Shown in pieces: positions 52,446 through 60,774 of a DNA stretch of 64,000 nt (the first letter of the stretch is position 1; each line of letters opens with the position of its first letter). The stretch lies in NCBI GenBank assembly GCA_023410715.1, contig JAEYPN010000016.1, positions 1-64,000 of the forward strand, in the 5' to 3' direction. The DNA is from Bacillota bacterium. Its GTDB lineage: Bacteria > Bacillota_I > Bacilli_A > Izemoplasmatales > UBA1188. The notes below the pieces were generated by a model that did not search any database, had not been told where the DNA came from, and saw nothing but the letters and a program-made list of their open reading frames with translations. A program made the translations under genes and the position numbers.

Positions 52446-53525
52446 CTATTCCTCGTTAGTATTCTTATTCAAAAGATTTTTTCTTTGCATAAAATACTTT
52501 TTTAAATATTTGTATGTTAAGACAATTCCTCCAAATAAAGGAATTGAAAAAATCATACCAACAAGACCAAAGAATTTTCCAAACACTACAAAAGCTAAAA
52601 GTATTAAGATTGGATGATAGTTGCTAGTTTTACTTTGAACATATGGGGTTAAGAAGTTTGATTCAATTAACTGTAAGATAAGAATAATTACGGCCACCGT
52701 CACCATTAGTTTAAATGATTGTGTTAAAGCAAATAGTGACACAACAATTCCCCCAATATATTGACCAAAGATTGGAATAATATTGGTAACACCAATAAGT
52801 AGGCCAAAAAGAATTGCGTAATCAAGCCCAACGATTAAGAATAAAATACTAGTAGTACATGTTAAAATTAACATTACTACTAACATTCCTCTAAAATAAT
52901 CCCCTAATACTTTATCCACATCAAATAAAAAATCTTCCATTAATTTATGATTATTTTTTCTAAGCCATAAAACGATGTTTTTAGTAATGTCAGGATACTC
53001 ATAAAGCATATAAAATGTCACAATTGGTGTTAAGATAATGACATCAATATTATTAATTGTATTTGATAAAAATTTTAATAAGCTAGAATTGATTGCGACA
53101 AATAAGCTATTAAAATAATCTCTAATGATCTCATTTTCTGGAATAATACTATGACTTATTTTAAATGTTGTACAAACATTTTTAAGTAGCGAACAAATCA
53201 TGTTTGAATATTCATCAAGATTAGTAATTAAATCTGATATCTGGGTAATTAAAAGGGGAATTATTGTGACAACTGTCACAACAATAGCTCCAATTAGAAT
53301 AACAAAGACAATGATGACCGCAATTATTCTTTTAATTTTAAGTTTTTCTAATTTCTCAACTAATGTATGGAGCATAAACGCAAATAAAAACCCAACTGTA
53401 AACGGGATTAAAATATTAAATATTGTTCGTAAAATGCCATAAACAATCGGAAATAATTGAAAAAAAATAAAAATAATTGTTAATACTAAAATTATTGCGA
53501 GTAATCTTGATAAAGTTTTATTCAT
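52446..53525 (-). CDS. AI-2E family (PerM-like) permease
   Basis: A 359-residue membrane protein of the AI-2 exporter/PerM family, like B. subtilis YrrI, which also sits near alaS. Eight or so helices with the cytoplasm-side VDKVLGDYFRGM segment and the conserved GVTNIIPIFGQYIGGIV (about 248). Members may export signal molecules or act as Na/H antiporters; the function here is open. It follows the small DUF3918-like gene after an efficient terminator and so likely has its own promoter. Confidence 0.88.
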   Translation of the reverse strand: MNKTLSRLLAIILVLTIIFIFFQLFPIVYGILRTIFNILIPFTVGFLFAFMLHTLVEKLEKLKIKRIIAVIIVFVILIGAIVVTVVTIIPLLITQISDLITNLDEYSNMICSLLKNVCTTFKISHSIIPENEIIRDYFNSLFVAINSSLLKFLSNTINNIDVIILTPIVTFYMLYEYPDITKNIVLWLRKNNHKLMEDFLFDVDKVLGDYFRGMLVVMLILTCTTSILFLIVGLDYAILFGLLIGVTNIIPIFGQYIGGIVVSLFALTQSFKLMVTVAVIILILQLIESNFLTPYVQSKTSNYHPILILLAFVVFGKFFGLVGMIFSIPLFGGIVLTYKYLKKYFMQRKNLLNKNTNEE

Positions 53526-53581
53526 AATTACACTCCTTCCATTATCTTATTATAGTTTATGCACAAAAGAGATTTTTCATT

Positions 53582-53608
53582 AAAAAAGAGCGAAATTTAT
53601 CGCTCTTT
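53582..53608 (-). terminator. Terminator of the small DUF3918-like gene
   Basis: AAAGAGCGA and TCGCTCTTT pair around TAAATT (minus strand), followed by TTTTTTA. The stem overlaps the stop codon. Confidence 0.9.
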
Positions 53609-53762
53609 ACATTTTACTTTTGATCCATTCCATGGCATCCTGGTTAAACTCTGACATCTTTTTAATTGTTTTATTTATCATGCGGCGATTTTTCTCCACA
53701 AATTTTTGATAAGCTAAAACTGATAAAGCGCCAAAACCCATGTATAATATGGCTTTTTTCAA
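53607..53762 (-). CDS. Small membrane protein, DUF3918/YrzQ-like
   Basis: 51 residues with a hydrophobic N-terminal segment (ILYMGFGALSVLAYQKF) and a basic, helical tail. In Bacillus small DUF3918 proteins (YrzQ) occur in the same place beside yrrI and alaS; the resemblance is weak and partly positional. The TTG at 53762 follows AGGTGATTAAA, an ideal site, while the longer open frame to 53825 has none. Function unknown. Confidence 0.55.
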   Translation of the reverse strand: MKKAILYMGFGALSVLAYQKFVEKNRRMINKTIKKMSEFNQDAMEWIKSKM

Positions 53763-53848
53763 TTTAATCACCTGTTCGTAAAATGCGTGAGTTTTCCTCA
53801 CGATAATATTTTGCGTAGATGACACGTTTTTATTTATGTCAAATAATG

Positions 53849-55096
53849 TTATTTTTTCATAAAGCTTTCAATATCATCAATTTCTTTAATAATATCTTTA
53901 GATAAGTTAATTGCGCCATCTTTTGTGATTAAAATATCATCTTCAATTCTAATTCCAAGTTTTTCTTCGCTAATATATAAACCAGGTTCAATTGTTATAA
54001 CCATACCCTCTTTTAATCTTAGAGTATAAATTCCTACATCATGCGTGTTCATTCCTAAGAAGTGAGAAACTGAATGGAAATAGTATTTTTCAACTTCCTC
54101 TTCTTTTTTAATTAAACCAATTTCTAAACATTTTTTAGCAAGCATTTTTTTTGCATATTCTTGCAATTCTGATAATAATAATCCTGGTTTTGCATATGCT
54201 ATACAAGCTTTATTAACATCTAAAACAATTGAGTAAATTTCCTTTTGACGTTCTGTAAACTTGCCATCAACAGGAATTGTTCTGGAAATATCAGCATTAT
54301 ATACACCATTTGATGCGCCTAAATCCATTAAAAGTAATTCATTTTCTTTTAAAATATCGCTATTTTTAGAATAATGTAAGACACAAGCATGCGCTCCACT
54401 TGCCATAATGGTTTGAAATGCTAAATCAGTTGCGTTACTTAGTTTTACTTGATATTCAAATAAAGCTTCCATGGCTTTTTCATTTTTACCAGGAGTTATT
54501 TCTTTCATAACTTTTTCAATACCATTTTTAGTCATCTCTATGGCTTTTGTCATCATATTTATTTCTTCATCGCTTTTAATCATTCGTGCTTCATAAAAAT
54601 ATTTTTGCGCATTTACAAGTTTTAATTCCCGATTATTATTTAAAAATTCTTCTAAATAGCTTAATGCATATGGTTTTAAATTTAGTTCACGATCAATATC
54701 TAAATAAAGTGTTTCAGCACTTACGCCTTTATGTGAATAGTTAAATAATGATTTAAGACGTGACATAAAATCATTAATGTATAAAATATTTTTAATGCCA
54801 GAAACATCTTGAGCTTCTGCTTTTTTTACACGGTCACCAACCCATTTTTCAATAAATTCATTACTTTCTTCAATAAATAAAAATTCTTCTACTTTATCAT
54901 CTTTTTTTACTGATAAATAGATCATATTTTCACGTGTTAGTCCTGTCAAATAGTAAAAGTTTCTATTAACGGTAAATGGGTAATATTCGTCACCTGTTTT
55001 TTGAACCATATAGCCAGAAAATATCACCATTACCGAATCGTTTTTTAACTTAGAGTTAATAAATTCGCGATTTTTAACAAAAAATTCTTGTTTCAT
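53849..55096 (-). CDS. pepP: Xaa-Pro aminopeptidase (M24B), PepP type
   Basis: A 415-residue aminopeptidase P. N-terminal creatinase-like domain (about 1-170) with VMVIFSGYMVQKTGDEYYPF and the catalytic domain with LLMDLGASNGVYNADISRT (two Asp), HSVSHFLGMNTHDVG (His), TIEPGLYI (Glu) and IRIEDDIL (Glu). It is the bacterial type, shorter than the 593-residue enzyme at 9486. AAGG lies nine bases before the ATG. Upstream stands the hairpin region described at 55097. Confidence 0.93.
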   Translation of the reverse strand: MKQEFFVKNREFINSKLKNDSVMVIFSGYMVQKTGDEYYPFTVNRNFYYLTGLTRENMIYLSVKKDDKVEEFLFIEESNEFIEKWVGDRVKKAEAQDVSGIKNILYINDFMSRLKSLFNYSHKGVSAETLYLDIDRELNLKPYALSYLEEFLNNNRELKLVNAQKYFYEARMIKSDEEINMMTKAIEMTKNGIEKVMKEITPGKNEKAMEALFEYQVKLSNATDLAFQTIMASGAHACVLHYSKNSDILKENELLLMDLGASNGVYNADISRTIPVDGKFTERQKEIYSIVLDVNKACIAYAKPGLLLSELQEYAKKMLAKKCLEIGLIKKEEEVEKYYFHSVSHFLGMNTHDVGIYTLRLKEGMVITIEPGLYISEEKLGIRIEDDILITKDGAINLSKDIIKEIDDIESFMKK

Positions 55097-55179
55097 TTAT
55101 TTATACCTTATTTATAAAAATAATAATTTTCATAAAATCCTTTCTTTTTTTATATTTTATCATATTATACCCCAAAAGT

Positions 55180-55211
55180 AAAACAGGTAAGCATTTTTGC
55201 TTACCTGTTTT
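55180..55211 (-). terminator. Terminator-like hairpin upstream of pepP
   Basis: AAAACAGGTAAGCA (55180-55193) and TGCTTACCTGTTTT (55198-55211) are perfect 14-bp complements with a four-base loop. The minus-strand tail is TTTTACTTTT. It lies 170 bases past the real gap terminator, so it ends some other transcript or attenuates pepP. Confidence 0.7.
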
Positions 55212-55369
55212 CATAACACGAGAGTTTATTATCTACAAGTGTAGATCGGATCGAGAAAAAATAATGTATACCTGGCTTTATAATAAGCATGGATTTGCTT
55301 ATTACGACTATATTTTATAATAATACTATGAAAATTAAATATTCCTTATGTGAACACTTGATGAATAAT

Positions 55370-55397
55370 AAAAAAAACAGATACAAAATTGTATCTG
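55370..55397 (-). terminator. Terminator of gap
   Basis: CAGATACA and TGTATCTG pair around ATTT on the minus strand and are followed by eight T residues, 11 bases past the gap stop. Confidence 0.92.
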
Positions 55398-55407
55398 CTT
55401 TTAAAAA

Positions 55408-56430
55408 TTATTTCTTAATTAATTTTCCGAAATAGCCAAGTGTACGGATCATTTGAGCTGTATATGACATTTCGTTGTCATACCAAGTGATGATCTTAAC
55501 AAGTTGTTTTCCGTCAACAGTCATAATCTTTGTGCAATCTGCATCAAGTAATGTACCGAAAGTCATACCGATAACGTCTGAAGAAACGATTGGTTCTTCT
55601 GTATAGCCGATTGTTTCAGATTGAGCAGCTTTAACTGCATCGTTAACTTCTTTAACTGTAACTTCTTTATTTAATTCACAAACTAGGTCAACAACTGAGC
55701 CAGTAATTGTAGGAACACGAAGTGCCATACCATCTAATTTGCCTTTTAATTCAGGTAATACTAGACCAACTGCTTTAGCTGCACCAGTTGATGCAGGAAC
55801 GATGTTAGCAGCAGCTGCACGACCACGACGAGCATAAATACCTTTTTTATGAGGACCATCAAGAGTAAATTGGTCATTTGTATATGCATGAACAGTAGTC
55901 ATGAAACCTTTAACAATTCCAAAATTGTCATTTAATACTTTAGCGATTGGAGCTAAGCAGTTTGTTGTACAAGATGCTGCAGATATAACAGTTTCATCAC
56001 CAGTTAAAGTTGTGTGGTTAACGTTATAAACGATTGTTGGTACATTATCGCTAGCTGCTGGAGCACTGATAACAACTTTTTTAGCACCTGCTTGAATGTG
56101 TTTTTCAGCTAATTCTTTCTTTACGAATAAACCAGTACATTCAAGAACAACATCTACATTTAAAGCCTTCCAAGGAAGTTCTGCTGGATCTTTCACTGCA
56201 AATACAGGAACTTTAACGCCGTCTACAATAATATTATTGTTTTCATCATAACTGATTGAATCAGCTTTATAACGTCCTTGTGCAGTATCATATTTTAATA
56301 AATAAGCTAATTGTTGAGCATCTGTTAAGTCGTTTACAGCCACGATTTCAAATTCTGGGTTGCCAAACATAACTCTAAATGCCAAACGTCCGATTCTACC
56401 GAATCCATTAATTGCAACTTTTACAGACAT
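55408..56430 (-). CDS. gap: Glyceraldehyde-3-phosphate dehydrogenase
   Basis: A 340-residue GAPDH of glycolysis: NAD motif INGFGRIGRLAFR (residues 7-19), the active-site SAASCTTNCLAP (Cys about 155), His in TVHAYTNDQ and WYDNEMSY near the C-terminus. Asp in AVNDLTD after the second strand indicates NAD preference. Codons here are among the most optimised in the window, as expected for a highly expressed gene. Monocistronic. Confidence 0.98.
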   Translation of the reverse strand: MSVKVAINGFGRIGRLAFRVMFGNPEFEIVAVNDLTDAQQLAYLLKYDTAQGRYKADSISYDENNNIIVDGVKVPVFAVKDPAELPWKALNVDVVLECTGLFVKKELAEKHIQAGAKKVVISAPAASDNVPTIVYNVNHTTLTGDETVISAASCTTNCLAPIAKVLNDNFGIVKGFMTTVHAYTNDQFTLDGPHKKGIYARRGRAAAANIVPASTGAAKAVGLVLPELKGKLDGMALRVPTITGSVVDLVCELNKEVTVKEVNDAVKAAQSETIGYTEEPIVSSDVIGMTFGTLLDADCTKIMTVDGKQLVKIITWYDNEMSYTAQMIRTLGYFGKLIKK

Positions 56431-56473
56431 ATTATATTTTCCTCCAAATTTTATTTTGTCTTTCTACATTATT

Positions 56474-56502
56474 ATTTTATTACAAGTCACTATAAAATAC
56501 AA
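56474..56502 (-). promoter_or_regulatory. Sigma-A promoter of gap
   Basis: Minus strand TTGTAT (56502-56497), 17-base spacer, TAAAAT (56479-56474); GGAGG precedes the start codon. Confidence 0.65.
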
Positions 56503-56539
56503 GTATTTTCCTTTTGTTTACGTTTTCAGGTTTTATATT

Positions 56540-56567
56540 TTGACTATTTACTATTTTGTGATAAATA
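56540..56567 (+). promoter_or_regulatory. Putative promoter of clpP
   Basis: TTGACT (56540-56545), 16-base spacer, TAAATA (56562-56567). No CtsR box (GGTCAAA repeats) was seen, unlike many Firmicute clpP genes. Confidence 0.4.
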
Positions 56568-56615
56568 ATAAACTTTATTCAGCATATAATTTAGGAGACT
56601 AAAGGAGAAAATTAA

Positions 56616-57185
56616 ATGCATATTCCTATAATTACTGATTATGAAAATAATGAAAGAAACTTAGATTTATTTTCAAAATTATTAAAAGAACGAATTATTT
56701 TGTTAACTGGTGAGGTTGACGATACTTTATCAGCTATCATTATTAGTCAGTTACTTTACTTAGAATCTGTCGATAAAGAAAAGGATATATCAATCTATAT
56801 CAATAGTCCAGGCGGAAGCGTAACTGCAGGATTAGCCATTTGCGATACAATGAATTTAATATCATGTGATATAAGAACAATAGCCATTGGATTATCTGCA
56901 TCAATTGCCGCTCTAATTTTATCAAATGGGACTAAAGGAAAAAGATATGCCTTAGAAAATGCTGATATTTTAATTCATCAACCACTTGGGGGAATTCAAG
57001 GGCAAGCCACAGAAATTAAAATACACACTGATTATATTTTAAAAACTCGCGATAAGATAAATAAGATTTTATCATTTAATACGGGACAAAGTTTAGAAAA
57101 AATAAAAGAAGACACTGAACGTGACTTCTTCTTAGACCCAATAGAGGCCTTAAATTACGGTTTAATTGATGAAATTCTTAAGTAA
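56616..57185 (+). CDS. clpP: ClpP serine protease, divergent active-site loop
   Basis: A 189-residue ClpP peptidase subunit. The catalytic triad is present: Ser96 in GLSASIAAL, His121 in LIHQPLGG, Asp170 in TERDFF, and the oxyanion strand has NSPGGSVTAG. The nucleophile loop deviates from the usual GMAASMGA (Ser for Ala, Ile for Met, Ala for Gly), so this may be a second, specialised ClpP rather than the housekeeping one. The protein forms tetradecamers with ClpX or ClpC. AAAGGAG precedes the ATG. Convergent with spx, a known ClpXP substrate in Bacillus. Confidence 0.92.
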   Translation: MHIPIITDYENNERNLDLFSKLLKERIILLTGEVDDTLSAIIISQLLYLESVDKEKDISIYINSPGGSVTAGLAICDTMNLISCDIRTIAIGLSASIAALILSNGTKGKRYALENADILIHQPLGGIQGQATEIKIHTDYILKTRDKINKILSFNTGQSLEKIKEDTERDFFLDPIEALNYGLIDEILK

Positions 57186-57187
57186 TT

Positions 57188-57643
57188 TTACACTAATTCA
57201 TCTTTTAAGTTACTAACAGATTCACGGATTGCCTTCTGGTAGTCACAACAGATATCGCCTGTACAGTTATTACAATTAAACATATCGCGATATTGTTTTG
57301 GTATAAAAGCTCTTATTTCATCGTTATTATAGCCAACCTGCATAATTCTATCATCAACGATAATAGGTCTTCTTAGAAGCGTTGGATTCTCAATAATAAA
57401 ATCCATTAATTCTTGAAATTTCATATCTTGAAAGTTAATTGATTTATTTTCGAATATTTTAGAGCGAGTTGAAACAATATCGTCAAACCCATTTTCTGAG
57501 TTTTTTAACATCAAATAAATATCGTCTTTCAAAAGTTTCGTATTAATAATGTTTTTTTCTCGATATTTAATATTGTGTTCATCAAACCATTTTTTGGCTT
57601 TTCTGCATGATGAACAACTTGGTGATGTATAAATAACAATCAT
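57188..57643 (-). CDS. spx: Spx/ArsC family regulator with extra C-terminal cysteines
   Basis: A 151-residue Spx-type thioredoxin-fold protein. The redox switch Cys10-x-x-Cys13 (SPSCSSCRKAKKW) and LLRRPIIVDD match Spx, which binds the RNA polymerase alpha subunit under disulfide stress. It is about 20 residues longer than Bacillus Spx, and the extension holds Cys124, 127, 132 and 133 (CNNC, then CC), a possible metal site. An ArsC/MgsR relative is possible. The ATG at 57643 follows GGAGG; the open frame to 57724 has no site. A TATAAT box lies just upstream. Confidence 0.85.
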   Translation of the reverse strand: MIVIYTSPSCSSCRKAKKWFDEHNIKYREKNIINTKLLKDDIYLMLKNSENGFDDIVSTRSKIFENKSINFQDMKFQELMDFIIENPTLLRRPIIVDDRIMQVGYNNDEIRAFIPKQYRDMFNCNNCTGDICCDYQKAIRESVSNLKDELV

Positions 57644-57749
57644 TTTATCGCCTCCACTAATATTATACAATAAAATGTGTTTTTTTGTTTCTTTTTTTAT
57701 ATAATTATTGTATAATACAGACAATATTTAATACAGGAGGATGCATTTT

Positions 57750-59513
57750 ATGAATTGGGATTTAACCTACCTATTTAAAACCAAAGAAGATTTTGAAAAT
57801 GCTTTAAAAGAAGTATCTAGTTATATTGAAAAACTAGCTGTTTATCAAGGAAAACTTGGTAATCAAAATGATTTTAAGGATTACTTTTTATTAGAATTAA
57901 AAGCTAGCGAATTAGGCTTGAGAGCATATCAATATGCAAGCTTAAAAAGTGATTTAAATAAAAAAGATATTGATGGATTAACTGATCTATCAAAAATTGC
58001 TAGTATCATGGGAAGGTTTCAAGAAGCGACTTCTTTTGAATCACCTGAAATTTTGAGCCTAGGTGAGAAGAAAGTCATGGAATTTGTAAGCAATAATCCT
58101 GAACTTGAAGAATTCCGTTTTTCATTTGAAAAATTATTTAGACAGAATAAGCATATCTTATCAAAAGACATTGAAAGAATTATGGCTAACTTTGCCCCTG
58201 CCAATGAAGCAGGCGCATCACTATATTCAGCCTTAGCAGTTGGCGATAATGTCTCTAAAGATGTTAAATTATCAACTAAGGAAGTTGTTAATGTAACTAA
58301 CAGTAATTTTAGAGCCTTAATTGCTCAAGCAGATAATGCTAAGGATCGAAAGAAAATCTTTGAGGCTGTTTTTGAAGACTTTGAAAAACATAAAAATACA
58401 TTTGCTTCAATTTATGAATCAATACTACTTGTTAATCGGGCAAATGCTCAAAGTCGTAATTATAAATCGATTCTTGAAAGCTTCTTATTTGGTAACAATA
58501 TTCCTACATCTGTTTATAAAACTTTAGTTAAGGTGGCTGGAAGTCATACTAAACCAATTAAGGATTATATTAAACTAAGAAAGAAATATTTAGGAATTAG
58601 AACCTATCATACATATGATCGTTATTTAGAGCTCGCTTCTTCTGATAAAGAATATAACTTTGAAGAAGCTAAAGAATTATTTTTTAATTCATTAAAAGAT
58701 TTTCCTAAAGATTTCCAAGAAAAAGCTAGACTTGCTTTATGTGATGGATTTGTCGACGTAGAGCCAAAGGATGGAAAAAGAACAGGTGCTTATTCATCAA
58801 GCATGCCAAATCTTAATCCATATATTTTATTAAATTTTACTAATACACTTGATGATGTCTTTACAGTTGCCCATGAATCAGGACATTCGATGCATTCTAT
58901 TTATTCAAAGGAAAATCAGCCAACTAATCTTCAAAACTATACAATTTTTGTTGCTGAAATTGCTTCTACTTTTAATGAACATGTCCTTCTTGATTACTTT
59001 ATTAAATCAGGAAAAGCAACTAAAGAAGAAAAGATTATGTTACTACAAAAGGCAATTGATGATATTATTGCGACATTCTATCGCCAAGCATTATTTGCAG
59101 AATATGAATTAATTGCACATGAAAAGATTGCTAACTATGAACCAATTAATCATGAAGTTTTATCAAAAATTATGATTGATTTATATAAGAAATATTATGG
59201 TTTAGATATTACTAAAGAAGATTATAAACGTTATGTTTGGGCTTATATTCCTCATTTATTCTATACGCCATTCTATGTATATCAATATGCCACAAGCTTC
59301 GCTGCTTCATTTAAGATTTATGAAGATGTAAAAAATAATGTTCCTGGAGCTTTTGACCGTTACATTGGTCTACTTAAATCAGGTGGATCAAAATATCCAA
59401 TGGACGAAGCAAGAGAAGCTGGTGTTGACTTCACTAAGAAAGAAACATTCATGGCTGTATATAATAGACTTAATGATTTAGTTCGCCAACTAACGCTTGC
59501 TTTAGAGGAATAG
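57750..59513 (+). CDS. pepF: Oligoendopeptidase F
   Basis: A 587-residue M3B metallopeptidase. The zinc site HESGH (375-379) within FTVAHESGHSMHS and the downstream Glu of EIASTFNEH (about 405) are present. The N-terminal helical lid matches PepF/PepB. It cleaves 7-17 residue peptides in the cytoplasm. The ATG at 57750 is nine bases after AGGAGG; an ATG at 57741 overlaps that site. The trpS promoter is embedded in its last codons. Confidence 0.95.
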   Translation: MNWDLTYLFKTKEDFENALKEVSSYIEKLAVYQGKLGNQNDFKDYFLLELKASELGLRAYQYASLKSDLNKKDIDGLTDLSKIASIMGRFQEATSFESPEILSLGEKKVMEFVSNNPELEEFRFSFEKLFRQNKHILSKDIERIMANFAPANEAGASLYSALAVGDNVSKDVKLSTKEVVNVTNSNFRALIAQADNAKDRKKIFEAVFEDFEKHKNTFASIYESILLVNRANAQSRNYKSILESFLFGNNIPTSVYKTLVKVAGSHTKPIKDYIKLRKKYLGIRTYHTYDRYLELASSDKEYNFEEAKELFFNSLKDFPKDFQEKARLALCDGFVDVEPKDGKRTGAYSSSMPNLNPYILLNFTNTLDDVFTVAHESGHSMHSIYSKENQPTNLQNYTIFVAEIASTFNEHVLLDYFIKSGKATKEEKIMLLQKAIDDIIATFYRQALFAEYELIAHEKIANYEPINHEVLSKIMIDLYKKYYGLDITKEDYKRYVWAYIPHLFYTPFYVYQYATSFAASFKIYEDVKNNVPGAFDRYIGLLKSGGSKYPMDEAREAGVDFTKKETFMAVYNRLNDLVRQLTLALEE

Positions 59514-59525
59514 TTAGTGTATAAT
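59497..59525 (+). promoter_or_regulatory. Sigma-A promoter of trpS
   Basis: TTGCTT (59497-59502), 17-base spacer, TATAAT (59520-59525). The -35 lies inside the last codons of pepF. Confidence 0.7.
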
Positions 59526-59531
59526 TATTAT

Positions 59532-59733
59532 AACGTTGAACAGGAAAGAGTAAATAAGAATAATTTATAGAGAGTTTATGGTTGGTGAAAATAAACAATT
59601 AGTTTTATTAAAATGGGCCCTGGGAGTTAAAAGGTTTATCCCCTATATCAGATTATAAAGTGCTAGATTATTCTAGAACTAAGGTGGTACCGCGGAAATT
59701 TTTCGTCCTTATTAATTTAAGGACGTTTTTTTT
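59532..59733 (+). promoter_or_regulatory. Tryptophan T-box riboswitch leader
   Basis: The leader has stem I beginning near GAACAGG (pairing with CCTG near 59620), the specifier codon TGG (59614-59616), the T-box AAGGTGGTACCGCGG (59681-59695) and a terminator (59704-59733, CGTCCTT with AAGGACG and eight T). Uncharged tRNA-Trp would allow transcription of trpS. Confidence 0.93.
59704..59733 (+). terminator. T-box regulated terminator of trpS
   Basis: CGTCCTT (59704-59710) and AAGGACG (59719-59725) with extra A-T pairs inside, then eight T residues. The 5' arm competes with the antiterminator. Confidence 0.9.
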
Positions 59734-59751
59734 ATATTAAGGAGGAAATTT

Positions 59752-60750
59752 ATGAAAAGACTAGTTTCAGGAATCCAACCAACAGGTAAAATTACATTAG
59801 GCAACTATATTGGAGCAATTCGTAACTTTGTTAAATTAAGAGAAGAAATGACTGACTACGAATTTTTTATTTTCGTAGCGGATTTACATGCGATTACAAT
59901 TCCCAAAGAAAAGGATGAATTAAGAAAAAGTATTAAAGACTTAGTAGCGCTTTATTTAGCATGTGGGTTAAATCTTGAAAATACTAATATTTTTATTCAA
60001 TCAGAGGTTTATTCGCACTCAGAGCTTGGTTATTTACTTCAGTGTTACACTTATATCGGTGAACTAGAGCGAATGACTCAGTTTAAGGATAAATCACAAA
60101 AACAAGAAAAAGGAATTACCAGTGCCCTACTTACTTATCCAGTTTTAATGGCCGCTGATATCTTATTATATGATCCAGACTTTGTTCCAGTTGGAGAAGA
60201 TCAAAAACAGCATTTAGAAATAACTCGTGACATTGCAATTCGTTTTAATAATCGTTACGGTGATTCTTTTACTGTTCCAGAAGGTATTACCCCAAAAATT
60301 GGTGCTCGAATTATGAGTTTAGCTGAACCAACTAAAAAGATGAGTAAATCCGATCCAAATCCTAAGGGATATATTTGCTTATTAGATGATTTAAATGTAA
60401 TTAGAAACAAAATTAAAGCGGCTGTGACTGATCCTCTTGGGGGAATTTATTATGACCAAGAAAATAAGCCTGGTATTTCAAATCTCTTAACTATCTACAG
60501 TGCCTTAACTAATTTATCCATTGAAGAAATTACCCTAAAGTATCAAGGGTTAGGCTATAAGGAATTTAAAGAAGATTTAGCAGAAATTGTAGTCCAGGCA
60601 ATTGAACCAATTCAAAGAAAATACAAGGAATTAGTTAATTCAAAAGAATTAGATGAAATCCTTGATAAAGGTAGAGATCGTGCCCTAATGGTTTCAACGA
60701 GAAAAGTTGAAAAAATTAAAAACAAAATAGGCTTAGGCAGAAAAAAATGA
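59752..60750 (+). CDS. trpS: Tryptophanyl-tRNA synthetase
   Basis: A 332-residue class I synthetase, full length for bacteria. The HIGH-like motif is TGKITLGNYIG (about 11-21), the KMSKS motif is KKMSKSDPN (about 197), and AADILLYDPDFVPVGEDQKQH (split here) gives the Trp-binding region. GGAGG lies seven bases before the ATG. Controlled by the T-box leader. Confidence 0.97.
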   Translation: MKRLVSGIQPTGKITLGNYIGAIRNFVKLREEMTDYEFFIFVADLHAITIPKEKDELRKSIKDLVALYLACGLNLENTNIFIQSEVYSHSELGYLLQCYTYIGELERMTQFKDKSQKQEKGITSALLTYPVLMAADILLYDPDFVPVGEDQKQHLEITRDIAIRFNNRYGDSFTVPEGITPKIGARIMSLAEPTKKMSKSDPNPKGYICLLDDLNVIRNKIKAAVTDPLGGIYYDQENKPGISNLLTIYSALTNLSIEEITLKYQGLGYKEFKEDLAEIVVQAIEPIQRKYKELVNSKELDEILDKGRDRALMVSTRKVEKIKNKIGLGRKK

Positions 60751-60774
60751 TATCACATTTGTGATATCATTTTT
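60743..60774 (+). terminator. Terminator of trpS
   Basis: AAAATGATATCAC (60744-60756) and GTGATATCATTTT (60761-60773) form a 13-bp perfect stem with T run. The stem includes the trpS stop and the stop codon of the convergent HPr gene, so it also ends that gene. Confidence 0.9.

Larger units (their letters stand above)
55097..55407. other. Intergenic region with three hairpins; possible structured RNA
   Basis: 311 bases between gap and pepP. Read on the minus strand after the gap terminator: a 9-bp hairpin TAATAAGCA/TGCTTATTA (55304-55281), a 6-bp hairpin ATCTAC/GTAGAT (55246-55231) and a 14-bp terminator-like hairpin (55211-55180). GTATAATATGATAAAAT follows, which may be the pepP -10 region. 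It may be a small RNA or a leader of pepP; no known family matched. Confidence 0.4.

Noticed and set aside
55097..55135. Ten-residue frame (MKIIIFINKV) upstream of pepP with an AAAGGA site
   Set aside because: Very short and made of AT-rich codons; probably chance, though a leader peptide cannot be excluded.
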